This document shows, piece after piece, positions 1 to 11,740 of a stretch of 64,000 nucleotides of DNA. The position numbers and the translations under genes are program-made. The first letter of the stretch is position 1. The number at the start of each line of letters is the position of its first letter. This DNA comes from Selaginella tamariscina (lineage: Eukaryota > Streptophyta > Lycopodiopsida > Selaginellales > Selaginellaceae). The notes under the pieces are model-generated. The model worked only from the letters and a program-made list of their open reading frames with translations, was not told the origin of the DNA and did not search any database. The stretch is taken from assembly GCA_003024785.1 (NCBI GenBank), contig PUQB01000100.1:124001-188000 (forward strand). Reading direction: 5' to 3'.

Positions 1-484
1 CCAATGGCGTGTGTGCGCGTGTGTGATATACGAATGCTTTTTTTTATTATAGATTGAACACTGGAACCAGTTTAAATGCAAGATTGACAAATTCATTGGC
101 AATGAAACTATATTCTATGTATATTTTACAGCATAATTTAATATACAATATTATATTTAATATACAACTTTATATATTAAATAGTTCTTTAATTAAATTT
201 GAATGTAACAACGATTGATAAAATAAAGATCGGGTTTTTAAAATATTAATGATATATTGAGGGTTGGAAGATTAAATTATACTTAATTATTTTGAATAGG
301 ACAAAAGGTTCAAATTTTATACAACAACAGGTGAAGATTATCTAAACTAGTTAGCAGTGGTGTGTATCGATGACATTATAATACCATCGATGACATTATC
401 TAATGTCTATTTTAATTAGATTCAAGTCATTGTTTGGTAGTCACTTTATTAGTCTGCCTTTGATCCTTTAATCATCTAATGTAG
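1..484. other. AT-rich intergenic DNA, no gene seen
   Basis: A short GT-rich run lies at the left edge, followed by AT-rich sequence. I see no coding block, RNA gene or clear repeat. It ends at the target-site copy (tgtag, 480-484) of the adjoining LTR. Confidence 0.6.
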
Positions 485-624
485 TGTCAGAGTTTAACCC
501 AAAGGGCCAACACGTGGCTGCCATGTGGCCATTTGGCGTCATCACCCTGTGTGAGCAACGCTAAGTTTCCCAGAACAACCCCAACGACCCATAGGGTTAG
601 ACTCTAATGCCCAAGTGGACAGGA

Positions 625-765
625 GACTTAGGGTTTAGCCTAAGTCTCCCTAGAATGTCTGCCCCAGAACCCTTGAGGGATAACCCTAGTTGACTTAGGG
701 TTTAGCCTAAGTCTCCCTAGAGTGTCTGCCCCCAAAACCCTTGAGGGATAACCCTAGTTGACTTA
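625..765. repeat. 67-bp tandem duplication inside solo LTR copy 1
   Basis: Two near-identical units begin with gacttaggg at 625 and 692, and a third partial unit starts at 760. The period is 67-68 bp. The duplication seems specific to this copy, because the corresponding part of the second copy near 23.4 kb is shorter. Confidence 0.75.
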
Positions 766-1003
766 GGGTCTTGTCCTAGAAGCCTAGACAGGCTCATGCC
801 CTAACCCCCATCAAAGAGACGTGTGTTCCACACATACCCCTAGACAGAGTTAAGGCATCGTCACTTACCCCTTAAGGAATCACCCTCATTCGGAGTACAA
901 CCCCTTTAGGGCGACAAGGGGTACCCTGAACCACGACTAACCCCTAAGGGTTTGAGTGGCCAAGTTATACCCTAGACCTAGAGCTAGTACTTAATAAGGA
1001 CAC

Positions 1004-1619
1004 TGTCACGACCCGATACAGAATACAGGATTCCGGATACAGGACATGGGTTGCAGGACTTTCCTACAGGATTCCGGATACAGGATATGGGTTGCAGGAT
1101 TTTCCTACAGGATACTCCTACCAGGATTCCGGACACAGGATTCGGTTGCAGGATATTCCTACAGGATATGCCACAGGATATGCCTAGAGGATAAGGGACA
1201 TGTGGACTCATCTTAGCCTCTGCATGCATGCAATCACTTTTGCATGCATGCAACCACTTTTGCATGCATGCCTAGATTAGCTCTTGGAGTTGTGAGCATA
1301 AAAGCTCCGACCTAATTGTTGTACAATCAGTTACTATCAACACCAGTCTTACTACGATCAATTTGTCTTGTCTTGTTCTGTCTTGTTTCCTGTCCTGTTC
1401 CTGTCTCGCTCCTGTTTCCTGTCCTGCCCTGGATCCTTTCCTGCTCCGGATCCTGTCCTGTTCCTGTCTTGCTCCCGGATCCTATCCTAATCCTGTCTTG
1501 CTCTAGATCCGTCCTGTTCCTATTCCTGGTTCCTGTCCTGCTCTCGGTCCTGTTCCTGAGTCAAGCCTTCATGTCCTTGGAATCCTGCCTCTTCCTGTTT
1601 CCTGGATCGTGGCTTGACA
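1004..1619 (+). repeat. 5' LTR of the chromovirus
   Basis: It begins TGTCACG and ends TTGACA; the outermost bases form CTGTCA...TGACAG inverted ends when one more base is taken on each side. It is nearly identical to 6728-7346 in its first 350 bp, with more length and base differences in the C/T-rich second half. The first half is packed with ACAGGAT motifs and the second half with TCCTGT motifs, in opposite orientation. Confidence 0.93.
1221..1304 (+). promoter_or_regulatory. LTR promoter: three RY boxes and a TATA box
   Basis: TGCATGCATG occurs three times with an exact 20-bp period (1221, 1241, 1261), followed by ATAAAAG at 1298-1304. CATGCATG is the RY element bound by plant B3 proteins of the ABI3/FUS3/LEC2 group (known biology). 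The TATA position predicts transcription start near 1328, which agrees with the self-priming sequence there. The same arrangement is kept in the 3' LTR (6945, 6965, 6985). Confidence 0.7.
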
Positions 1620-1621
1620 GT

Positions 1622-1634
1622 TTGATAGTAACTG
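1622..1634 (+). other. Predicted self-priming primer-binding site
   Basis: Just downstream of the 5' LTR, ttgatagtaactg is the exact reverse complement of cagttactatcaa at 1328-1340, the expected 5' end of the element RNA about 25-30 bp below the TATA box. This 13-nt match is the arrangement used by Tf1/sushi-type elements, whose RNA 5' end folds back as primer. No clear tRNA-complementary site was seen instead. Confidence 0.65.
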
Positions 1635-1747
1635 CTTCATAGTTCTCCGTTTTCCAGCTACCTTTTTCTTGATTCCTTTCCTTCATTTTCCTCCTTTTTT
1701 CTTTCCTAGATCATGGCTGATTTTGAGCTTTTCAACACGAGCACCAA

Positions 1748-4700
1748 ATGCTACTTCATGAGCTGGCCACTTTGCGCCAAGTGGTCACCGACCTGCAAGG
1801 TTCCACCACTGCGGCACATGCAGCTGCTGATGCATCCTCCAAGGCTGCTGCGCAGGCTCTCTCCCAGGCATCGGTGGTTTCCTCTTCATCAAACTTTTCT
1901 TCGGAGCCGAAGGTTAGCATGCCAGAGAAGTTCAGTGGTAATCGTGCCGATTTCCAAGGTTTCCTGAATCAGATCCGACTCTTGATCCGTATGCAACCAC
2001 GGCGCTACTCGACTGATGCTCAAAAGGTGGGTCTTTTGGCATCCTTACTAAGTGGATCTCCACGGGCTTGGGTTGCCCCCTTGCTGGAGCGTGACGATCC
2101 ACTGATGGAAGACTTTGAAGGTTTCGTGGCTGCCTTTGAAGCCTGTTTTGGAGATCCTGATAAGTACCGTTCTGCATGCACGAAGTTACGGAAGCTCACT
2201 CAAGGATCCCGACCAGCTTCCGTCTATGCATCCGAATTTCAGCAACTTTGCACGAACATTCCATGGGACGAGACTGCATTGATCGAACACTTCCGTTTTG
2301 GGTTGAGGGACGACGTGAAGGACCTTCTCCTTACGTTACCGGATGCCCAAACATTAGCGGAGATCATGCAACAAGCTGTTCGTTGCGACAACCGTTTGTT
2401 CGAGCGTCGTCAGGAAAGATCCCGTCAACAGTTCCTGCAAACCAATCCTACAGCTGTGGTACATGTTCCTGCACCACCTTCTGGAGTAGTTCCTATGGAG
2501 GTTGAGAAATCCAAGCGTGGCTCTCTTTCCGCTGCCGAGAAGCAACGTCGTCGCAGTGAGAACCTGTGCTTGTATTGTGGTGGAGCAGGACACAAGGTGG
2601 CAGATTGTCCTATTAAAGCCAGGAACTTCAAGACGCGTGAAGTCGAAGCCGAAGTTCAGTCGGAAAACTCCAATGTCCACTTCGTCTAGGAGCCGCGAAG
2701 TTGGACGTAGGTGCAGGCTCCATTGGTGCTGCTCATACCATCCCGTCACTTAAGTTTCCTGTACACATTCATCTTAATAATCGAGAGCTCATGGAGTTTG
2801 CCTTGTTAGACACTGGTGCAAATGCATGCTTCATGGATGACACGTTTGCAACTCAACATGGCATTTCGGTGGTGAAGTTGAAGCGTGCAGTTCCTGTAGA
2901 GGTGGCCGATGGGCGTCTAATTGCTTCCGGTGCAGTTACCCATGCTACCGAACCTCTCTCCTGCAGGTATGGCACATTCAACTGTTCAATTTCCTTCAAC
3001 TTGATCAAGACTCGGTCGACTCCCATCATTTTGGGCATGCCATGGTTCGTTGTTGCAAATCCGCAATCGAACTGGAGGTCTAGGACGCTCACGTTTTCCT
3101 CTCCAACTGCTAGGATCAATCCTGTACCTTCCTGCGTGCAGGATACATCCTTAGTATCTGAGGCAGTACAAGCTACAGGATTGACCGTACCTGTTCCTGT
3201 ACCAGTGTTGAAGACTCCTCCTCGACAGGATTCACCTCATGGCAGTTCCTCAGCACATCCGCAGGCTCTCCCCATTCCTGTAAGTTTGCGGTGTCCTGTA
3301 CAGGGTTCTTCCAATCCTGTATCAGTGTCGAAGGTTCCTCCTCAACAGGATCCACCTCCTGTTGATTCGTCAGCACATTCGCAGGCTTCTTCCACTCTTG
3401 CGCAACCACGGACTCCTGTACAGGATTCTTCCAATCCTGTACACTCACGGTGTCCTGTACAGGATTCTTCCAATCCTGTACACTCATCAACAACCACACA
3501 GGTTTTTTCCAATCCTGCTTCTTTCTGTTACCCTGCCTCTGTTCCATCCCCCAAGATCCTTCCTCTTTTTCAGTCACAGCTCCCTCCTTCTCCTCTCCGA
3601 GTTCTTACCACTACCATGCATGAACTCGCCACTGATCCTGCCCCTTCCACCTTTTTGCTTTTCAAGTAACTCCTACGTCCTCTCCTACCTTTCCTGTATC
3701 CGACTCCCCTGTTTTTTCTCCTTCTCCTTCTCCTTCTCCTCCTTCTTCCCTACCATCCAAGTACCACGACTTTAAGGACGTTTTTGACAAGCACAAGGCT
3801 GCAGTTCTTCCTGTTCACAGGTCCTACGACTGTCCTATTGATCTTGCGGAAGGAAAGACTCCACCATTCGGACCGATCTATGCATTGTCACCCACAGAGT
3901 TGGAGGTTCTTCGTCAATACATCGAGGACAACTTAGGATCCGGCTTCATTCGTCACTCAAAGTCCCCTGCAGGAGCTCCTATCTTCTTTGTCAAGAAGAA
4001 GGATGGGAGTTTACGTTTGGTGGTGGACTACAGGGGTTTGAATCAAGTCACCATTCGGAATCGGTATCCGTTGCCATTGATCCCGGAACTTCTCGATCGG
4101 CTGCGAGGGGCAAAGGTGTTCACGAAGATCGACTTACGAGGAGCCTACAACCTTGTACGGATTCGTCCCGGCGATGAGTGGAAGACTGCCTTTCGTACAA
4201 GGTATGGACATTTTGAGTACACGGTAATGCCTTTCGGCCTTACCAATGCCCCAGCTGTATTCCAACACATGGTGAACGACATTTTCCGTGACTTCTTGGA
4301 CCAGTTTGTGGTGATCTACCTCGACGACATCTTGATTTTCTCCAAGGACCAGGCGGCACATGACAAGCATGTACGACTAGTTTTAGAGCGGCTTCGCGAG
4401 CATGGCCTGTACGCGAAGTTGGAGAAGTGTTTTTTCGATAGGGATTCGGTGGAGTTCTTGGGCTACATCGTCTCTCCTGCTGGCGTTTCCATGGACATGC
4501 ACAAGGTGAAGACCATCGTGGAGTGGGAGAGGCCCAAGTCGGTACGAGATGTACAATGTTTCCTTGGCTTTGCAAACTTCTACAGGCGGTTCATACAGGA
4601 CTTCTCCAAGCGTGTACTTCCACTCACAGAACTCACCAAGCGCACAGGACTTTTCTCTTGGTCCGACAAGGCGGAACACGCGTTCACAACACTCAAGGAC

Positions 4701-6716
4701 GTTTTCACGACAGCTCCGATTTTAGCACATCCTGACCCTTCTCATCCTTTCTTCATTGAAGCAGATGCCTCGGATTTTGCAGTAGGATCCGTCCTATCGC
4801 AAGTTGGAGAGGACAAGTTGCTTCATCCTGTAGCCTTTCACTCTCGTAAGTTCCTGTCGGCGGAGATCAACTACGAGATTCATGACAAGGAACTCAAGGC
4901 CATTGTGGATTCGTTTGAGGAATGGCGGCATTTCCTGGAAGGTGCTGCACATCCTGTACAAGTTCTTACGGATCACAAGAACCTGGAGTACTTTCAAACG
5001 GCTCGGGTCCTCAGTCGGCGACAGGCTAGGTGGGCAGAGTTCCTATCACGTTTTGACTTCGTCATCGTCTACAGGCCCGGCTTTCGGAATGGCAAGGCGG
5101 ACGCATTGTCTAGGCGCTCTTACCTTGCACCAAGCCCGGGCGATCCTGCATTTGACGGTCAAAGGCAAGTGTTGTTGGGTCCTGATCGTTTCCGGCTTGC
5201 GGCACTGCAGGTTCATCAGGCTCCAGCAAATTCAACACTCCTACAGGACGTTCGTTCGCAGTTGCCTACAGACGACTTGGGAAAGAATGTGTTCTCACAC
5301 ATTCATCCTGACGTTGCAAGTTCCTCTTCCTCCAGTTCCCGTCCAGACTACAACCTATTCACCATACAGGATGGACTCCTGTACCGGGAAGGTCTCCTGT
5401 ACGTTCCTGTTGGTATTTCTAGGACTCGTGTGGTACAGGATTGTCATGATACCCCGGCTACAGGACATTTTGGTGTGGCCAAGACAGTGGAATTGGTGAC
5501 TCGCAACTATTGGTGGCCTGGGTTGCGAGGTTTTGTGGAGAGGTTTGTACGGAGTTGTGACACTTGTAGCAGGTCGAAGATGCCTCATCATGCACCCTCT
5601 GGTCTTCTTCGTCCTCTTCCTGTTCCGTCTGCTCCTTGGAGATCCATTTCTATGGATTTCCCTCACAGATCTTCCTCCTTCTCGTGGATTTGATGCAGTT
5701 CTTGTGGTTGTTGACCGTTTCACCAAGCAGGCTCATTTCCTACCCTGCAACAAGACAGCTACAGGTCAGGACAACTGCCGAGTTGGTGATCCGCGAGGTG
5801 TTCCGACATCATGGTCTTCCTGAGAGCATTGTTTCCGATCGAGGTCCACAATTCATGTCCAAGTTTTGGCGAGAGCTTCTTCGGAGTCTACAGGTCAAAG
5901 CGGATCTTTCTTCAGGATATCACCCACAAACCGATGGGCAGTCCGAACGCACAATTCAGACCTTAGAACAGTATCTTCGTTGCTTCATCAGTTACCAGCA
6001 GGACAACTGGTTGGACCTCCTTCCAATGGCGGAGTTTGCCTACAACAACTCCATCCACGCATCTACAGGACAGACACCTTTCTTTGCTCTTACAGGCCAC
6101 CATCCACGTTTTGACTTTGCTCCTCCGCTTCTCCTTCTTCCGCTCCTGCAGTACAGGATCGTCTTCAGCTTCGGCAGGTACAGGATGATCTCCAGGTTCA
6201 TCTTCAACAGGCACAGGAACGATACAAGCATCATGCTGATGCTCACGTCAGCCGGCACCTGCATACAGATTGGTGATCTCGTGTGGCTTCTTCGTCGACA
6301 CATTCGCACCAACAGGCCTTCTTCTAAGTTGGATTTTCAACGATTGGGCCCTTATAGGATCGTGGCGGAGGTAAATCCTGTAGCTTTCCGACTCGAGTTA
6401 CCATCCACGGTGAAACTTCATCCTGTGTTTCAACCTCTTTGTTGGAGCCGTATCATCCTTCTTCTCTTCCGGTCGTGTTTCTTCTCCCCCCCCTGTGGTC
6501 ATTGACACGGAACCTGAGTACGAAGTCGCAGCCATCCTTGACTCTCGTCTTCATCGTCACCAACTCCAATACTTGGTGGATTGGAAAGGGTACCTGCCTA
6601 CTGATCGCACTTGGGAACCTGCATCCAACTTACTCCATGCTTCTTCCAAGGTTGCTGCCTTCCATCGGCATTATCCTGCTAAACCAGGTCCCAAGACTCG
6701 TGGAACTCGTCTTTAG
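1748..6716 (+). pseudogene. gag-pol coding region of the chromovirus (fossil)
   Basis: The block encodes, in order, capsid-type gag with a CCHC zinc knuckle, aspartic protease, reverse transcriptase with YLDD, RNase H, integrase with an HHCC-type finger (residues such as H..GHFG..YWWPG..C..C), integrase core and a C-terminal chromodomain. The segment between protease and reverse transcriptase (about 3.17-3.75 kb) is low-complexity and rich in Pro, Ser and Val, with repeats built on CCTGTACAGGA. The chromodomain is known in this lineage to steer integration to chromatin. The region is broken in a few places and is treated as a fossil. Confidence 0.9.
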
Positions 6717-6727
6717 GGAGGAGGTGC
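6715..6727 (+). other. Polypurine tract next to the 3' LTR
   Basis: agggaggaggtgc lies immediately upstream of the 3' LTR (6728). This is the position and composition expected of the plus-strand primer of a Ty3/Gypsy element. Confidence 0.7.
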
Positions 6728-7346
6728 TGTCACGACCCGATACAGAATACAGGATTCCGGATACAGGACATGGGTTGCAGGACTTTCCTACAGGATTCCG
6801 GATACAGGATATGGGTTGCAGGATTTTCCTACAGGATATTCCTACCAGGATTCCGGACACAGGATTCGGTTGCAGGATATTCCTACAGGATATGCCACAG
6901 GATATGCCTAGAGGATAAGGGACATGTGGACTCATCTTAGCCTCTGCATGCATGCAATCACTTTTGCATGCATGCAACCACTTTTGCATGCATGCCTAGA
7001 TTAGCTCTTGGAGTTGTGAGCATAAAAGCTCCGACCTAATTGTTGTACAATCAGTTACTATCAACACCAGTCTTACTACGATCAATTTCGTCTTGTCTTG
7101 TTTCGTCTTGTTTCCTGTCCTGTTCCTGTCTCGCTCCTGTTTCCTGTCCTGCCCTGGATCCTATCCTACTCCGGGATCCTGTCCTGTTCCTGTCTCGCTC
7201 CGGATCCTATCCTGATCCTGTCTTGCTCTTAGATCCGTCCTGTTCCTATTTCCAGTTCCTGTCCTGCTCTCGGTCCTGTTCCTGAGTCAGGCCTTCCTGT
7301 CCTTGGAATCCTGTTCCCTTCCTGGTTCCTGGATCATGGCTTGACA
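6728..7346 (+). repeat. 3' LTR of the chromovirus
   Basis: It matches the 5' LTR through its whole length and keeps the three RY boxes, the TATA box and the cagttactatcaa motif (7052-7064). Its end TTGACA at 7346 is followed directly by the resumed solo LTR sequence. Confidence 0.92.
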
Positions 7347-8581
7347 GACCGAGTGGTGCCGTAGGCGAACACGAGTGTCCTGCTAAGCAAACCCTAAGGC
7401 TAGGTTTGGGATAACCTAAGCACATGACCTTGCAAGTGCCTCATGAAAGGGCTTTGCTAATGAGCTTAGGTTGTTCAACCTCTGGATTCCAAGGAGAACA
7501 CTCCCCTAACCAAGTGTGCCAAAGCACACCTAGTTACGAGAGCTAGCCTCCTAGAGCAGATGCCCAAGGCTTAGCACCCTAGTGCAAGCACAAGCATGCC
7601 TATTGGCTAGTATCCAACCCCTTGGCGACAAACCCATGACACAACCCCAAAGGGCGTGCCTCAGGCGTTGTACCATGTGACATTTAGCCCAGTGTCACAT
7701 CTCCATGTGACACTGCCTTTCCCGATGTGGGCTATCATGCCATAGCCCTTAGATTCAAGAGTTGCACCAAGTACCACAAATGTGGCTCCTAAATGCCAAC
7801 TCTAGAACCCTCAATGAACCCTCAAGAATGGTACTGTGAACCTATCAAACAAGATCCCACGCCCACAGTTGGACAAGGACATGGATGTGCCTTGCTTGGC
7901 TGTGAGTGCTACACTTAGCTTGACGTGGAGGAGGCTGGAGACAAGCCTCAACCTCTGCCTCTTGGAACGTGCATTCCGACAAGACCTCCCAGGCATGGAT
8001 TCGCCAATGTTAAGGGTAAGCTACCCCGAAGGTGGGACGTACCCCTGGCATCTGGAAGTTAGGGCGGCACAACAGAGGGTTTGCCTTGACGACACAAGCT
8101 AAAGCTTGCACCGGGAGAAGAGTAACAAGCTCAGTCATGAACCCAGGAACCCTCACTCCTATATACTACCTTATTTATGTGACAGAGCCCCCCCCCCCTG
8201 TTTTCCTGTTTACATAAGTGGGCTAGCACTGAAATCTCATTCCCAGAGGGAACATACTTGGTGAGTTATCCATCGACCCCTAAACCCTAACCTGTCAAAC
8301 CTGGGGGTATTTCTAAGCATATTCGACATGTTGAACTCACCGGAACTAGCCATTAATCCAACCGGGACACGGAAAACCAAGGTAAGAGTTTTTTTAGATG
8401 GAAGTGCTAGCTTCGCCCAGAGTTTCTTGCAAATACTTAATGACACCCGGCCGGACCATCACTAGATATCCAAGTGCACTAAGGGCCTGTTTTTTCTACA
8501 CCTAGGGCTTATCAACATAGTACAGTAGGTAACAACAGTCAACGTCCAAAGTAAAGGGTTGAGTCATAGAAAACTATGACA

Positions 8582-9740
8582 TGTAGGATCATAATGATGA
8601 TTTCTTCAAGTCCTTATCATATACATATTCAGCTTCACATCTTTTAAGCCATTTTCATTATTGAAATTCTAATCGAATGATCGTCTCAACATTTCATTCT
8701 AATGAATTTTAATAATGTGATGGCAAAATCCTCCGTAGTCGCCAATTGTTAAATAAGAAAACTCACATTTTCTTATTTAATTGATACATTCTCACAATTA
8801 ATAGGAAAAGCTAAACGTTTTTTTTGCCTACTTTCAAACACTTCCTTGTGATGCCACAATGACTAGTCTCCAAAGTCAAGGGCAAAAATAAATTTGGGCA
8901 ATTACCTTGTTATACATAATTTTTACTCAAGGGATCTTATAATATGCACATTCTATCAACATGAATACAAGAGAACAAGCATGGAGATTTCTTTTTCTTT
9001 GCCCTTCCTCTAACTAACTTGCCCTAACTACCTTCCTATATTATCTATTGCCATATCATTCTTTCCTTCCGAGACTTCTTTTTTCTTTTTCTTTCTTCTT
9101 TTTTTTTTGATAAGGATTTCCTTCCTATGTAACTTTCCTTCCAAATTACTTATGAACCTTTCTACCCTTATTTTCTCCATAGTAGAATGTCCTATGTTCC
9201 TAACTTTTTTACCTTTAATATTGTCCTTTCCTTATTTATTGATGTGTTCTCATAACAATTATCTTACTTCTTTCTTTGGATGTTCATTTTCATGGTAATG
9301 TGATTCTCTCCTTTGTACTTCTAAATGAATCAACAAATCAAAGAATATCTCAAGTGCTATATTCAAGGTGATCAACTAAATTAGGATTTAATATGACTTA
9401 AATAGTTATAATAACTTACAATTGGATGTAGCCTAATTGAGGTGTTGACTAGGAATAAAAATGGTATTCTTCACAATATGATGTTGCCGAAATATAATGT
9501 CAGTTTTTTATAACAAAGTTCACTGAATAATTGCATCATGCATGAGATGTCACTTATCAAGCAAAGACTGCAATATAGAAATGTATCATACAATTAATAA
9601 GCATTAACGTGATGTAGAGTATCAAGTTAAAAATATGGTATTAGTAAGTACTTAAAACCTGAAGAAGCACACAACAATTCAAAAAACTTAAGAAACTCAT
9701 ATAGAGAAACTTGATAAATAACAGTTGATGAATCCTTTGC
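8582..9740. other. AT-rich DNA, no gene seen
   Basis: The sequence has pyrimidine-rich patches near 9.0-9.3 kb and short open frames without recognisable domains. I see no supported gene, RNA or structured repeat. Confidence 0.5.
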
Positions 9741-11740
9741 AATTTAAATGGCACTTGTGTTATCATTGTATAATGGCGTGGGCTATTGTATCACAAGGCT
9801 GAAAAACTCCGACAACTCTTTTGAGGAAGCTTCTTTTGCACTACATAAGTTAAAACATGGTGGTAAAACAAATATTAAAGATGGCTTATGGGTTAAATCT
9901 TCTTCAAGAGTTGGGATTAATACAATGTGTTTTACATCAATTTGCACGAGCATTACATAAGAATGAAAAACATTTTAAAAAATACAATAACTTATGTTTG
10001 CCTATTGGTGAGAAGAAAGAGTTCAATGTTGAGTCCATTTGAAAGTGAAGAGAGTTCATGGGCGGCGAAAACATACTCTTAAATATCTTGCCAAGTAGAG
10101 GTGTGTAAATTGACATGGAAACTATTAAAGAATTTTCAAAACACAATGGAATTGGTGAATGAGTTTGAGGCAAGCTCTCAAATTAAATATAATAATGTTA
10201 AGAAATAAAGTAAGCTTTATTTCTTATTAACTTAGGGGCTGGCACACAACATTAACTAAAGACCTCTAATATAAATTTTAATAAAGTAAATTAATTAGCT
10301 AACTTATTATCAGTGTTCGTGTACATATTTATAGACATGCAAAGATCTCTAGGTGACTTCATGTCATAGGCAATCAAGAGATCTCTAGGTGACTTCATGT
10401 CATAGGCAGTCAGAGTCCGCAAAAGTCCTAGGCACAATAGACAATTTTCGATTCAAAAATAAAATCTCTGAACTTTAAATTTTTAGAAGCCTTTCAAGAT
10501 TTGATGTATAAGGCAATAAATTGTATCAATAATTAAAATATAAGAAAATTTCTAGTTCAAATAACTATTTAAAGGACATAATTAATTATTTTAAATAGAT
10601 TTTGTTAAAGTTGATTATACTTAAGCAATGACATTATTTATGCATATTAAATGCTTTAAGTGCTATTGAATGCATATTTAAGCAAATAATTATTTTCATA
10701 ATAAATTTTAGTTTTATGGGGAAGTGCTAGGAAAAAGAAAATCCATATCTATATATATTGTTAAAGGTAACAAAAGAACTCTTTCCTTTATAGGGATGGA
10801 AGTAGATAGGGAGAATAAGGAAAAAGAAATAAAGGTTCTAATGCAAGAAGAGAATAGTGATGAAGTGAGAAAGATTAAAAATGCAAAGAAAAAATAGATT
10901 TTAAAGTGGAGGCATAAATGGAATTGATTACATTTTGGTGAGGAGAAAGGCATTCTTTTCCATAACATTTCCAAAGCAAATAGGACATGCAAAATTGCAT
11001 TTAGAAAGGAAAGAAGTAGTAATTTCAAAACTTCAAGTTTTCATTCTCATGCTAATCATAAGACCTTAGTTAAAGGAGTAATAAACTCTTCTAAAAAATG
11101 GGGCATTTGGATCGGATGGGTGGTAACAGAGTTAAAACAATTTAATCTATACATCATAAATGGACAATTTGGTAAACAAGGTTGTTGCGTTTTTTTTCTA
11201 AAAGTTCTAGTAAGTTACAAAGTCTTTTAAAATTAGAGAGTGAGCTAAACTATAGCAAACTAAAGCTTAAAAGGATCATTAATACCAGTTGGTTGAGTAG
11301 GCACAAAGCCTTCAAAAAACTATGTCATTGTTTGGAATTTGTTTTAGAATTTTAGGGTTAGAAGGTAGCAAAACAAGCTATAAGCTTTATCATCGATTAA
11401 GACTATCTATATTCTTTATTTCATGGGGATATTATAGAAGTGATGACTCAATGCAACCTCAAGTTCCAAAGGTTATTAATAAATATCACACTTGTATGGG
11501 GTTTATGTAAGAATGCTCTAGCTCAGATTTAGATGTAGTACTTGACTATGCCTAGAGACTTGAATGGTCTTCCATTAAATAGCAAAGGGTATCTCACAAT
11601 CCCAAATGCAGTAAGCCACAAGGGCCTTCTATATGAGTTAAGAATTGATTTAGATGCCAAAATGGTAGTGATCTAGATGAGGCTATGGCATTCTAGAGGA
11701 CTTTCTTAGAGCATTAAAAAATGGTATAAAAACAAGTTGG
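9741..11740. other. AT-rich DNA with weak, unassigned coding-like stretches
   Basis: Short open stretches near 9.75-10.05 kb and 11.3-11.5 kb have amino-acid-like composition, but I cannot assign them to a family. They may be decayed 5' parts of the transposase-like relic that follows. A 36-bp tandem duplication lies at 10343-10414. Confidence 0.35.
10343..10414. repeat. 36-bp tandem duplication
   Basis: agatctctaggtgacttc begins at 10343 and again at 10379, with the following bases (atgtcataggca) also repeated. It is a direct duplication of period 36 with one or two differences. Confidence 0.85.

Larger units (their letters stand above)
1004..7346 (+). mobile_element. Ty3/Gypsy chromovirus, near full length, nested in solo LTR
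   Basis: This is a 6.3-kb LTR retrotransposon with 616- and 619-bp LTRs (1004-1619, 6728-7346). Parts in order: gag about 1.75-2.69 kb, ending in a CCHC knuckle (CLYCGGAGHKVADC); aspartic protease about 2.8-3.1 kb (LLDTGAN); a proline- and serine-rich spacer; reverse transcriptase about 3.9-4.6 kb (YLDDILIF); RNase H about 4.7-5.1 kb (EADASDFAVG); integrase zinc finger and core about 5.4-6.3 kb; and a chromodomain about 6.5-6.7 kb (YLVDWKGY). The chromodomain places it in the chromovirus branch. LTRs and domains are well preserved, so the insertion is fairly young, but the coding region carries a handful of breaks (roughly three to five). No clean target duplication is visible: the flanks are gacac and gaccg. 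It lies inside the older solo LTR. Confidence 0.93.
485..8581. mobile_element. Solo LTR (copy 1), split by a nested chromovirus
   Basis: The element is in two pieces, 485-1003 and 7347-8581, about 1.75 kb once the nested insertion is set aside. It starts TGTCA and ends TGACA, and is flanked by a perfect 5-bp direct repeat tgtag (480-484 and 8582-8586), as expected for an LTR. The related copy at 23259-24695 is not split, which confirms that the two pieces belong together. No coding region belongs to it, so it is best read as a solo LTR left by recombination; a short non-autonomous element is the alternative. Its own protein-coding parent is not in the window and its superfamily is undetermined. 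Confidence 0.8.

Noticed and set aside
1221-1270. Possible CRISPR-like array (20-bp periodic units)
   Set aside because: Only three units, palindromic TGCATGCA cores, identical spacers and a eukaryotic LTR context; it is a promoter repeat.
1316-1642. Open frame of about 108 codons across the C/T-rich LTR end
   Set aside because: It is a product of TCCTGT-type repeats (Leu/Ser/Pro/Val only) and shows no protein character.
999-7351. Target-site duplication of the chromovirus (gacac / gaccg)
   Set aside because: Only three of five bases agree and neighbouring choices of end do not improve it, so I do not claim a duplication.
8278-8292. Telomere-like CCCTAAACCCTAA inside solo LTR copy 1
   Set aside because: It is less than two repeat units and lies within a general run of ccct/aaccc words of this LTR; copy 2 has a weaker version. 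It is not an interstitial telomere.
9748-10042. Possible gene at 9.75-10.05 kb
   Set aside because: Coding-like for about 60-70 codons but without a recognisable domain, splice partner or intact start-to-stop structure; probably decayed repeat.
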